Below, piece by piece: positions 8,537 through 17,716 of a DNA stretch of 22,094 nt (its first letter is position 1; each line of letters starts with the position of its first letter). The DNA comes from Alectryocaccomicrobium faecavium. Lineage in GTDB: Bacteria > Bacillota > Clostridia > Christensenellales > Aristaeellaceae. Under the pieces are notes generated by a model. The model was not told the origin of the DNA. It saw only the letters and a list, made by a program, of their open reading frames with translations, and searched no databases. The position numbers and the translations under genes were made by a program. The DNA is taken from positions 1 to 22,094 of the forward strand of contig DVOT01000028.1 of assembly GCA_018713425.1 (NCBI GenBank), given 5' to 3'.

Positions 8537-8565
8537 ATTGTAGCACAGCGCCATGGGGCTGTCAA
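8537..8565 (-). promoter_or_regulatory. Sigma-A promoter of the exported-protein gene
   Basis: On the - strand: TTGACA (8565-8560), 17-bp spacer, TACAAT (8542-8537). The predicted start near 8530 leaves a leader of about 30 nt. Confidence 0.85.
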
Positions 8566-8663
8566 TGTTTCGCCGCACAGTGGTAGGCGAGTCAACGGCC
8601 CATTCAACCGCTGCCCCAATCGATTTTTTTCTGGGCGAAAATGTCACTGCGCGCCTAGATGCC

Positions 8664-8697
8664 AAAACGCGCCGCCCCGGTTCTGCCGGGGCGGCGC
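8664..8697 (-). terminator. valS terminator
   Basis: A 12-bp GC-rich stem (8669-8680 with 8686-8697) starts 10 bp after the valS stop. On the - strand it is followed, after one C, by four T residues. Confidence 0.8.
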
Positions 8698-8706
8698 AAA
8701 ATGGGA

Positions 8707-11331
<2,625 letters not shown>

Positions 11332-11580
11332 TGCTCGTCCAATCCTCCCTTGCGGTCAAAAAAGCGGCGCGCTCGCTAAGGGCGAACGTGCCGCGGTACC
11401 ACCTTACTTGTGTCTTTCCCGCGCGATAAGGGGCGCAACCCCGGCACGGCTAAGCAAACCTCACCGCGCCCCCTCCGGAGCGACCTTCCGCGCATCCCAT
11501 CCCAGGCGGCCTTTCAGCCGGTGAACCGCCCTCTCTGCTGGCCGGATCGCGCGTACTCCTCTCCCTCGCAGGCGAATATG
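11332..11580 (-). promoter_or_regulatory. T-box leader of valS (tRNA-Val sensing)
   Basis: Leader of ~250 nt that senses uncharged tRNA-Val and controls read-through into valS. The conserved T-box AAGGTGGTACCGCGG occupies 11405-11391 on the - strand; its TGG bulge pairs with the tRNA acceptor end. It overlaps the 5' arm of the terminator, as expected for antiterminator/terminator exchange. A GTC triplet at 11484-11482, followed by a purine and within the sequence closing stem I, is the likely valine specifier codon. The identity of the specifier is read by eye and is less certain than the T-box itself. Confidence 0.92.
11358..11394 (-). terminator. T-box regulated terminator
   Basis: A 13-position stem with one mismatch pairs 11394-11382 with 11376-11364 on the - strand and is followed by six T residues (11363-11358). 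Its 5' arm is shared with the T-box antiterminator. Confidence 0.88.
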
Positions 11581-11587
11581 TGACTTT

Positions 11588-11616
11588 ATTATAGCGGCTG
11601 AAAGCCCTTCCGTCAA
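11588..11616 (-). promoter_or_regulatory. valS promoter, overlapping the pgsA stop codon
   Basis: On the - strand: TTGACG (11616-11611), 17-bp spacer, TATAAT (11593-11588). The -35 hexamer contains the TGA stop (11615-11613) of the upstream pgsA gene, so no intergenic terminator for pgsA can precede it and pgsA transcripts may run into the T-box. Confidence 0.85.
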
Positions 11617-12155
11617 GCGTTTGGCCGAATTTTAACGGCCTGATAGGCGTATATGCCCATAGAAACCAGCGAAGCCGCCAGCGCGATGTAAAGCAGCACA
11701 TGGCCAACCGTGAAAAGCGCCGCGACGTTGTGCCAGGGGAACGCCAGCGCGATGGCGGCAATGAACAGGCAAGTGGCGGTTTTGCCATAGATATTGCTCT
11801 TGACCACGACCTTTTTGCCCAGCATAAGCAGCGAGCCGAGCACCATCAGGATCTCCTTGCCCAGCATCAGGAAAAACACCCACCAGGGCGCGTAATCCGT
11901 GTCGGCCAGGCAATAGAGCACCGTCAAAACGATCAGCTTGTCCGCCAGCGGATCAAAGAGCTTGCCAAAAGAAGTGATCTGGTTCCATTTGCGGGCCAGA
12001 TAGCCATCCAAAAAATCCGTGAAACTGGCTAGCAGGTAAATCACCAGCGCAATCCAGCGGCGTTCGGGAAGCTGATAATACGTTATATAAACAGCCGGGA
12101 TCATCAGTATGCGCAAAAAAGTGAGCGCGTTTGGCAGATTGAGGTTTTTCTTCAT
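11613..12155 (-). CDS. pgsA: CDP-diacylglycerol--glycerol-3-phosphate 3-phosphatidyltransferase
   Basis: Membrane enzyme making phosphatidylglycerophosphate from CDP-diacylglycerol and glycerol 3-phosphate, the first committed step to phosphatidylglycerol and cardiolipin. Length of 180 aa is standard. The CDP-alcohol phosphotransferase motif is complete: D47, D50-G51, A54-R55, G64, D68, D72 (DFLDGYLARK...SFGKLFDPLAD). Hydrophobic segments lie on both sides of it. The N-terminus MKKNLNLPNALTFLRI is typical of PgsA and favours the ATG at 12155, although the best Shine-Dalgarno-like AAGGA is ~13 nt away; the in-frame GTG further upstream (12179) has no better site. It has its own promoter at 12183-12211. 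Other CDP-alcohol transferases (PssA, cardiolipin synthase) are less likely given this N-terminus and size. Confidence 0.93.
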   Translation of the reverse strand: MKKNLNLPNALTFLRILMIPAVYITYYQLPERRWIALVIYLLASFTDFLDGYLARKWNQITSFGKLFDPLADKLIVLTVLYCLADTDYAPWWVFFLMLGKEILMVLGSLLMLGKKVVVKSNIYGKTATCLFIAAIALAFPWHNVAALFTVGHVLLYIALAASLVSMGIYAYQAVKIRPNA

Positions 12156-12182
12156 GCTTGCTTCAACATCCTTCCTCACTCT

Positions 12183-12211
12183 AGCATACCGCAAGAATGG
12201 CGGCTTGTCAA
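12183..12211 (-). promoter_or_regulatory. pgsA promoter
   Basis: On the - strand: TTGACA (12211-12206), 17-bp spacer, TATGCT (12188-12183). The leader to the chosen pgsA start is about 20 nt. Confidence 0.8.
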
Positions 12212-12281
12212 TGGCGGAAATGCGGCTTTGCCAAAAAATTTGCCCTGCCAAGGCGCGCCAGAAGCTTCCATGCGCGCGGAC

Positions 12282-12311
12282 TTGCGCGCGGCCGCACTGG
12301 CATGGTATAAT
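12282..12311 (+). promoter_or_regulatory. Promoter of the M15-like peptidase gene with overlapping dyad
   Basis: Extended -10 TGGTATAAT (12303-12311) with a weak -35 TTGCGC at 12282-12287 (18-bp spacer). The -10 is embedded in an inverted repeat, TGGCAT and ATGCCA separated by 6 bp (about 12298-12315), which could be an operator. The expected transcription start (~12318) falls in the GGGGGTGAT ribosome site region, so the 5' leader would be very short. Confidence 0.6.
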
Positions 12312-12329
12312 GCCATGGGGGTGATACAA

Positions 12330-13574
12330 ATGATGAAACGAATGATCCTGGCCATCCTGGCCCTGCTGCTGGCCGCCCCGGGCGCGCTGGCGGAATTGCC
12401 GGATTCCATCCAGATCGTTGTGGGAGAAACCTATGATTTTGGCGAGGCCATATCCGGCGCGGAGGGGATCGCGTCCATTTCGGGCACGGCGCTCACCGGC
12501 ACGGCGCAGGGCACAGGAAACGTTACCAGCGCGGACGATTCGTGCTTTGTGGTGGTGCGCGACCCAAACGCCATCGCCTATCTCTATGGCATCAGCCGCC
12601 TGACCACGCACTATCAAGGCGACAGTTTCGCGCTCACCGGCACCATTTATTCGCGCTATCCCATTTATGAAATCACCGTGCGCGTGGGCGACGCGGCGGG
12701 CGATGAGATCCTCGTTTCGCAAACGGTGAATAGCGAATACCGCTATCCGCTCGCCAACATCGATTCCCAGGTGATGTTCGGCCTGCTCACGCCCGGCGAA
12801 AAACGCTTTACCATCGATATCAATACGGCGATGGGCAGCGTGAACGTGTGGGACGTTACCTTTCAAGTGGTGGAACACGCATGGACAAACCTGACAAAAG
12901 AACAAGTGGAAGACGCGGCGGCGCTGGACGCGTTCTTTGGCAACGAGAGCTATCTATTCCCCTATGAATGGATCGATGGCGAGTTGAACGTAAACCCCGC
13001 GTGGGTGGAGGAAAACATCGTGGATTTCTCTTATCTATACGGCGTGACCTTCCCGGTACACCACCAGGCGCTGCCCAATTTTGAGGCGGCCATGAGCGCC
13101 ATCCGCGGCTCCATCGTGTCCATCACCTACCAAACCGGGGAAACGCGCTCCTGCCCGCTGATGGATCTGGTGATGTACAACCTGGGCGACGGGGCCTACA
13201 ATCCGCGCTTTACCGCGGGCGGGGAATTCGTGTCCTCGCACAGCTTTGGCACGGCCATCGACATCAATTCCGCCCTGCCCGTAAACCGCATGAGCGAGGA
13301 AAACCGGCAAACCATCGCGGACGCCATGGAATGCCTTTCCTATGCGGGCGAAGGTTTCACAGGGGAAACCCGCATTTACAATTTCGATTACGCGGGCGAG
13401 CCCCCCGCGAACGGCGCGGCCGTTCCCGACGCGTTGAAAAACTGTTTGCTGTACGAAATCGCCTTTGAACCGGCGGGGTTCTATTGGGGCTATTATTTTA
13501 GCGAGCCCTGTGACCCCATGCACTTTACGCTCACGGAGATTCCGCAAAACCCGAGCGTGAACCTCATTCCATAA
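12330..13574 (+). CDS. Secreted M15-type D,D-carboxypeptidase-like protein
   Basis: Predicted zinc peptidase of the VanY/M15 group, acting outside the membrane on peptidoglycan stem peptides; 414 aa. The ATG at 12330 (or the adjacent ATG at 12333) follows GGGGGTGAT. A signal peptide ends at ALA-E (cleavage near residue 21). Residues ~22-205 form a beta-rich region of unknown family with no catalytic motif. The catalytic domain occupies about 225-414. Zinc-site motifs: SSHSFGTAIDIN (302-313) gives H304 and D311, and DPMHF (395-399) gives H398. This matches the SxHxxGxAxD and xxxHF pattern of M15. The gene stands alone, divergent from pgsA. D-Ala-D-Ala carboxypeptidase versus L-alanyl-D-glutamate endopeptidase activity cannot be separated from sequence alone. 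Confidence 0.85.
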   Translation: MMKRMILAILALLLAAPGALAELPDSIQIVVGETYDFGEAISGAEGIASISGTALTGTAQGTGNVTSADDSCFVVVRDPNAIAYLYGISRLTTHYQGDSFALTGTIYSRYPIYEITVRVGDAAGDEILVSQTVNSEYRYPLANIDSQVMFGLLTPGEKRFTIDINTAMGSVNVWDVTFQVVEHAWTNLTKEQVEDAAALDAFFGNESYLFPYEWIDGELNVNPAWVEENIVDFSYLYGVTFPVHHQALPNFEAAMSAIRGSIVSITYQTGETRSCPLMDLVMYNLGDGAYNPRFTAGGEFVSSHSFGTAIDINSALPVNRMSEENRQTIADAMECLSYAGEGFTGETRIYNFDYAGEPPANGAAVPDALKNCLLYEIAFEPAGFYWGYYFSEPCDPMHFTLTEIPQNPSVNLIP

Positions 13575-13584
13575 CCCATAAAGC

Positions 13585-13612
13585 ATGGCCGCCAGAAAAA
13601 CCTGGCGGCCAT
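13585..13612 (+). terminator. Hairpin after the M15-like gene, probable terminator
   Basis: A perfect 11-bp stem pairs 13585-13595 with 13602-13612 around a six-base A-rich loop, 10 bp after the stop codon. There is no T run after it on the + strand, so termination is inferred from position and stem strength only. Confidence 0.4.
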
Positions 13613-13685
13613 AGACCGTCAAAAAACCCAGGGGAGAGCGCGAGAGAGCCGAAGCCCCGAAGACACGGAGCGAAGTCCGCAGGGG

Positions 13686-13840
13686 CGACCCCTCAATTCA
13701 GCTTCGCTGCCAGTTCCCCTTTGGGGAAAGGGGAGCATTTTGGGAAGTGGCGCAACCGTATGAAGTAGCCCTGCCCAAAAGCCTCCTTTTTCCCGAAGGG
13801 AAAAGGGAGGTGTCACGGCGCAGCCGTGACGGAGGGATCG
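13686..13840. repeat. Hairpin-rich dispersed repeat (MITE/REP-like)
   Basis: A 155-bp block between two convergent genes, with imperfect terminal inverted repeats (CGACCCCTC at 13686-13694; the other end reads CGATCCCTCC on the opposite strand from 13840). It contains a chain of hairpins: CAGC/GCTG near 13699-13709, CCCCTTT/AAAGGGG near 13717-13734, CCTCC...GGGAGG near 13783-13810, and GTCACGG/GCCGTGAC near 13812-13830. It has no coding capacity worth calling. Blocks of this type (a short CCTCC/GGGAGG hairpin followed by a hairpin and ending GGAGGGAT) recur in gut clostridial genomes from general experience; only one copy is present here, so repetition is not shown by this window. The 13616-13685 stretch before it may belong to a related block, and 13841-13889 shows nothing notable. 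Confidence 0.55.
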
Positions 13841-13889
13841 TACAAACTACGGCGCAAGAAACGTTTGCTGTTTTTCACAGACTCACAGA

Positions 13890-14774
13890 TTAGCGCTGCG
13901 GCAAGGGCTCATTGGGCGACCAGCCAGAGCGCGCCCGCGCGCGGTCGTACTGCTCGGTATGCCGGCGGCGGCAATCGTGCGCGCAGCGGATGTAATGGAG
14001 CTGCATGCGCACGGTTTCATCCAATTCGCTGCCCGGGCGGTAATCGGCCTGCGTGGCGTAGTCCGCCCGATTGACCAGGATCATTTGGTCGGTGAGGCGC
14101 GTATCGGTTCCCGAGTGCAGCGCGATGGAGGAACCGCCTTTTTGGCGCACCATCTTCATGCAAGGCACGTCGGTCAGGCCGTCGCCAATGTAAATCATGT
14201 TGGGAAAGGGGACGCGCCGCTTTTCTTCCGGCGTGTAGTCGTTGAGATCCTCGTCGTTGGTAATGTCCAGGATGCCCTTGTTGATGCGGAACAGATATTG
14301 CGTCTTTGCCGTGTAATTTACCGCGGTGGCGGGCCAAATGGGCCGCTCATTTGCGTCGTACACAAAGGATGCCGCAAAAATGCCCGCAAACGCTTTCGCA
14401 ATGCTGCTCCCCTCGATGATCTCTTTTAGGCCGGAAGAGATGATATAGTGCTCCACCGCCACGCCGATGGACGCGCCATAGGCGTTGATGCGTTCAAACC
14501 AACCTTCCACACCGGGGAAAAACTCCACCTGCGCGCCGAGCTGATGAAATGTGCCACGCGTGAGTTCCATCACGCCTTTGGCCTTTTCCACCACCATATA
14601 CATATAGGCCAGCACGCCATCCACCTGGTTTGCCTCCTGAAAATCGCGGCATGCGCCCCAAAATTCTGGAGGATCCATGCGAATGCCCGGCAGATAGGCG
14701 TATTCCTGCATATAGCGCGGGGAAAGCGTCAAATCAAAATCGTAGATCAGCGCCGCAATGGGCATGGTTTGCAT
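13890..14774 (-). CDS. HAD-superfamily hydrolase (phosphatase-like)
   Basis: Cytoplasmic HAD-type enzyme of 294 aa, probably a phosphatase or a phosphoserine-phosphatase-like enzyme. Motifs: nucleophile DFDLT (12-16; D12 and D14), motif II Ser in IISSG (111-115), a candidate motif III Lys in YTAKTQYLF (K157), and GDGLTD (197-202) supplying the Mg-binding acids. The segment between motifs I and II is a helical cap. The ATG at 14774 is fixed by GGAGGTG 6 nt upstream. The C-terminal ~30 residues are very basic (rich in Arg) and poorly folded-looking. It follows the zinc-ribbon/PG-binding gene on the same strand after 113 bp containing a weak terminator hairpin, so it may be partly co-transcribed. 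Substrate unknown. Confidence 0.85.
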   Translation of the reverse strand: MQTMPIAALIYDFDLTLSPRYMQEYAYLPGIRMDPPEFWGACRDFQEANQVDGVLAYMYMVVEKAKGVMELTRGTFHQLGAQVEFFPGVEGWFERINAYGASIGVAVEHYIISSGLKEIIEGSSIAKAFAGIFAASFVYDANERPIWPATAVNYTAKTQYLFRINKGILDITNDEDLNDYTPEEKRRVPFPNMIYIGDGLTDVPCMKMVRQKGGSSIALHSGTDTRLTDQMILVNRADYATQADYRPGSELDETVRMQLHYIRCAHDCRRRHTEQYDRARARSGWSPNEPLPQR

Positions 14775-14810
14775 AGTACACCTCCAAAATTGACGGGCAA
14801 ATCATAAGCA

Positions 14811-14839
14811 AGGGCGCGGAGCGTATGGTTCCGCGCCCT
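14811..14839 (-). terminator. Weak terminator hairpin between the PG-binding and HAD genes
   Basis: A 10-bp stem pairs 14811-14820 with 14830-14839. On the - strand it is followed by a broken T-rich stretch (TTGCTTATGATTT), so it may be only a partial terminator within an operon. Confidence 0.5.
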
Positions 14840-14887
14840 GGGAAATTTTGGTTTGGGAAACCGCCATCCAACGCGCGCACGCAGGCA

Positions 14888-16537
14888 CTACGGCGCCGGC
14901 GTTTGCGTGGGTGTGACGGTCGCGCTCGGATCCGGCGAGGGAGAGGGCGTCGCGCGTCGCGGCGCGTCCTCGGAGAAGAGCAGCGCCTGCATTTCCGGCG
15001 AGGCAATGCCGTCCACATCGAAGCCGGCGTCCTGCTGGAAGAACTTCACGGCGATCAACGTGTTGTTGCCAAACACGCCGTCGGCGGAATCGTCCAAATA
15101 GCCCAGTTCAATCAGTCGTTCCTGCATGGCCTGCACTTCTTCAGAGCGCATATCCTTGGAAAGCGAGGTGTATTGCGAAGGATCCGGTGTGGGCTCGGTT
15201 TCCTGCGGGATTTCTTCCACTTGCTGCACATTCACCGTAACGGTCTGGCTGTTGATGATGTTTGTGAGGCCCGTGGCCGTGGTCGCCTCGCTCAGCGCGG
15301 CAATCCCATTTTGCACAATCTGCCAGTTGTTCTGCGAGGCGGTGTTGATTGTAGCTTGTTCTTCCGCGCTCGCGTTCGCCAGCAGGGGCGCGTTCATGCT
15401 ATCCACGGAGAGCGCGTTGCCCACGTTGGTGATGATATGGCGCATGGCCTCGATGAAGAGCGCGTCGTTCTCCCGGGGCGATTCTGGCAGCATGGCGTCC
15501 GCTTCCGCGAGCATGCTATCCACCCGCTCCAAGAAAGCGAGGGAATCCGTTTGGTAGAGCTGAATCATCTCCGCGCGGAAAGCGTCTTCCGCCAAAGTGG
15601 AAACATATTGCGTGCCGGAATCGTACAGCGCCTGGGAGACCCCGTCGATGGGCGAGGAATCCCGCCCTGAGATCATATAATCGATCCACAGATAGCCGCC
15701 CACAAACACCGCGATGATGACCAGGGCAATGGCCGCGTACTTGGCAATGGTGATATAATCGAAGTTCAGCTTGCGCGCTCGCTCACCCCTGCCAAAATCA
15801 AATTCCTCGCTGGAGGTGTCGTCGCTTTCCACCTCAGCCGCGTCCTCTGGCACTGGGACGCCATCCTCTTCTTCCTCCTCGCCAAACAGCGGGCGATCGG
15901 CTTCCTTGCGCCCGAAAGGCAGCTTATCGGTGAGGAGAGAACGCTTCACGCGTTCGTTGTGTACGGGGGCTTCTCCGCTCAAGATGCGCTTGGATTCTTC
16001 GCTGATCTCCGGCTCAGCGTCCACCTTCACAGGCTCTACGTGGATGCTTGCGGGATCGATATCCACCGCGTCTTCCACGGCTTCCGCTTCGCCGTCCTCC
16101 TGCGCGTCGCTCTCGCTGGAGGGCGCAGCGCCGTCTTCGGCATCGTCCTTGCCCTTGGGCTCGTCAAACAGCGCTTCCACACCGTTTCCGCGGTTTTCCG
16201 CCGCTTCCGCCTCAGGCGCAGATTCGCCCTCTGAAGCAGGGGCTTCCTGCGTGGGCGCTTCGCCGTCCTCAGGGGCGGACGCGCTCTCCTCGTCCAGCAC
16301 AGGACGGTAAGTGGTGCGGCTGAGCACATCGCCTTCCGGCTCGCCTGAACCCATGTACGTGGTGCGGGTATAGGGCCGGAATTGCTCCGCGAGCTTTTCC
16401 GTTTCGCCGGGCGCAATCTTCGGCTGCGCCGCTGTGTACGGAAGGCCCTGGAAATGGTTCTCGCCAACGGGCGCGCCGCAATGCGGGCATGTGCTAGCGC
16501 CGTTTTTCAGGGTTTTCCCACAATTTGCGCAAAACAT
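14888..16537 (-). CDS. Zinc-ribbon membrane protein with extracytoplasmic peptidoglycan-binding domain
   Basis: A 549-aa single-pass protein that appears to link the cytoplasm with the cell wall. Order: zinc ribbon with CANC (3-6) and CPHC (17-20); a long acidic, Pro/Ala/Glu-rich disordered linker (about 80-250); one membrane segment (264-286); a helical extracytoplasmic region (about 295-430); a PG_binding_1-like domain (about 455-522, with the pattern S.EV..MQ..L..LGYL.....G.FG..T..AV..FQ); and a Pro/Ser/Thr-rich tail. The zinc ribbon should lie inside and the PG-binding domain outside. The ATG at 16537 has GGAGG 7 nt upstream. The gene lies 47 bp after another membrane protein gene with a Cys motif and shares its promoter at 17211-17239. 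No catalytic domain is visible, so a sensing, anchoring or scaffold role is inference. Confidence 0.8.
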   Translation of the reverse strand: MFCANCGKTLKNGASTCPHCGAPVGENHFQGLPYTAAQPKIAPGETEKLAEQFRPYTRTTYMGSGEPEGDVLSRTTYRPVLDEESASAPEDGEAPTQEAPASEGESAPEAEAAENRGNGVEALFDEPKGKDDAEDGAAPSSESDAQEDGEAEAVEDAVDIDPASIHVEPVKVDAEPEISEESKRILSGEAPVHNERVKRSLLTDKLPFGRKEADRPLFGEEEEEDGVPVPEDAAEVESDDTSSEEFDFGRGERARKLNFDYITIAKYAAIALVIIAVFVGGYLWIDYMISGRDSSPIDGVSQALYDSGTQYVSTLAEDAFRAEMIQLYQTDSLAFLERVDSMLAEADAMLPESPRENDALFIEAMRHIITNVGNALSVDSMNAPLLANASAEEQATINTASQNNWQIVQNGIAALSEATTATGLTNIINSQTVTVNVQQVEEIPQETEPTPDPSQYTSLSKDMRSEEVQAMQERLIELGYLDDSADGVFGNNTLIAVKFFQQDAGFDVDGIASPEMQALLFSEDAPRRATPSPSPDPSATVTPTQTPAP

Positions 16538-16584
16538 CTTTCATCCTCCTTTGCGAGCGGGCGGCATACCGCCTGCTCAAGGGG

Positions 16585-17178
16585 TTAGTTGGACAGCGTG
16601 GGCGGCTGGCAAACGGGGCAGGGCGAAAGCGAACGCGCCGCCGTTTCCTCCAGCGTGATCATCAAGGTGAGTTCTGTGTCTCCACACTGGCTGGACGCAT
16701 GATAGTATGGATCGCCATCGGCAGTGTAAACCTGCGGCGGCGTGGTAGCGCTGACGCCAGGCGCGTCGGACAACTGGGTGATGCGGCTCAAATCCGCCTC
16801 TGCCTGCGTGTTTTCCACGCTGGAAAAGGATTTGGGCATGGCCGGCGAGGGCGTCACGGTTTGCATATCGCTCGTGGGCATCATGATCGCGACCATCACG
16901 GCCAAAATCAAGGTGGACAGCGCTGTGAGCAATGCGCGGCCGCGCGGCATAAACATGCGCATGCGCCACACAAAGGCGATCCCTACCGGCGGAAGCGCGA
17001 TCAAAAGCACCAGAGCCACAATGCCGCGCGAGGAAAGCAGCCGGGCTTCGGGCTGTGGCTCGCGCATCATGCGCGAATAGATCGAACCGCGCGCCGAGCT
17101 TTTGCCGCCCGCGAGCATATCGCCCATCGCCTTGGCATCCTTGCGCGAAACGCCGCCCCGGCTAAACGGATTCGCCAT
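16585..17178 (-). CDS. Two-pass membrane protein with C-terminal Cys/His motif
   Basis: A 197-aa protein of unknown function. The ATG at 17178 is chosen because AAAGGA lies 7 nt upstream; an ATG 27 bp further up has no ribosome site. Two membrane segments (about 52-71 and 82-101) follow a basic 50-residue cytoplasmic start. After the second segment a Ser/Thr/Pro stretch leads to a small C-terminal domain with YYHASSQC (158-165) and CPVC (187-190). This spacing resembles the small metal-binding YH..C...PC..C modules found at the ends of various Firmicutes surface proteins. With both ends inside, the motif would be cytoplasmic; if only one segment spans, it is outside. First gene of a probable operon with the zinc-ribbon/PG-binding gene. 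Confidence 0.72.
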   Translation of the reverse strand: MANPFSRGGVSRKDAKAMGDMLAGGKSSARGSIYSRMMREPQPEARLLSSRGIVALVLLIALPPVGIAFVWRMRMFMPRGRALLTALSTLILAVMVAIMMPTSDMQTVTPSPAMPKSFSSVENTQAEADLSRITQLSDAPGVSATTPPQVYTADGDPYYHASSQCGDTELTLMITLEETAARSLSPCPVCQPPTLSN

Positions 17179-17210
17179 GTGACCGTCCTTTCCGCATAAC
17201 GGCAAACTCC

Positions 17211-17239
17211 ATTATAGCAAATTCTTTCCGATAATACAA
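17211..17239 (-). promoter_or_regulatory. Promoter of the Cys-motif / PG-binding membrane protein operon
   Basis: On the - strand: TTGTAT (17239-17234), 17-bp spacer, TATAAT (17216-17211). The leader to the start codon at 17178 is about 25 nt. Confidence 0.8.
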
Positions 17240-17291
17240 GCGCTAAATTCCTTCTATATCCCACCGGCGGATTTGCCGGCGAAAGCTTTCG

Positions 17292-17540
17292 CTATTTCCC
17301 CTGGGCCTGCATTTTCAGCAGCGCTTTGGCCAGCTGATCCGGGCAACTGGTGCCGCCGCGGCATTGAATGCCCTTGAGCCGGCGAATCGCTTCTTCCACC
17401 GGCATGCCTTCTACTAGGCGAGAAACGCCCTGAAGGTTGCCGACGCAACCGCCATCGAACACAACGCGGCGGATGATGCCGCCCTCCGCGTCGATATGAA
17501 TCATCCGGGAACAGGTGCCAGAGGTTTTGTAATCAAACAT
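17292..17540 (-). CDS. TSCPD-domain small protein (TIGR03905-like)
   Basis: An 82-aa cytoplasmic protein that consists of a single TSCPD domain. The family signature TSCPD is at 64-68, with further conserved-looking cysteines C10, C32 (GGCVGN) and C60. TSCPD domains occur alone, as here, or at the C-terminus of adenosylcobalamin-dependent ribonucleotide reductases; the function of the stand-alone form is not established, and metal or Fe-S binding by the cysteines is a guess. The ATG at 17540 follows GGGGGA at ~10 nt; longer in-frame starts would cross the promoter. It has its own consensus promoter, and no neighbour is clearly linked to it. No clear T-run terminator follows. Confidence 0.88.
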   Translation of the reverse strand: MFDYKTSGTCSRMIHIDAEGGIIRRVVFDGGCVGNLQGVSRLVEGMPVEEAIRRLKGIQCRGGTSCPDQLAKALLKMQAQGK

Positions 17541-17580
17541 TCGAGTATAATCCCCCACAATATTCGCATATACACCATAA

Positions 17581-17609
17581 ATTATACAGCGATATAAGCG
17601 GTCTGTCAA
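17581..17609 (-). promoter_or_regulatory. Promoter of the TSCPD gene
   Basis: On the - strand: TTGACA (17609-17604), 17-bp spacer, TATAAT (17586-17581), a full-consensus sigma-A promoter. Confidence 0.9.
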
Positions 17610-17642
17610 CCGTTCAATGCTTCCTCCGCAGGGCAAAAGCGT

Positions 17643-17683
17643 AAAAAAACGCGCCATTGCCAGAAAGTTTTTGGCAATGGCGC
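17643..17683 (-). terminator. Terminator of the isomerase-dehydrogenase operon
   Basis: A perfect 12-bp stem pairs 17683-17672 with 17662-17651 on the - strand. It is followed, after one G, by seven T residues, and lies 33 bp after the dehydrogenase stop. Confidence 0.9.
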
Positions 17684-17716
17684 GGTGGCGAGGCTCCTGC
17701 GGTGGCACAGCGCGCG

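Noticed and set aside
13619..13816. Small - strand open frame of 65 codons
   Set aside because: It lies mostly within the hairpin repeat and its flank, without a ribosome site.
14825..15670. Open frame of 281 codons antisense to the PG-binding protein gene
   Set aside because: Arg/Gly-rich shadow of the real - strand gene; no family motif and no ribosome site.
17264..17292. CCGGC/GCCGG and GCGAAAGCTTTCGC palindromes after the TSCPD gene as a terminator
   Set aside because: Short stems, one overlapping the stop codon, and no T run on the relevant strand.
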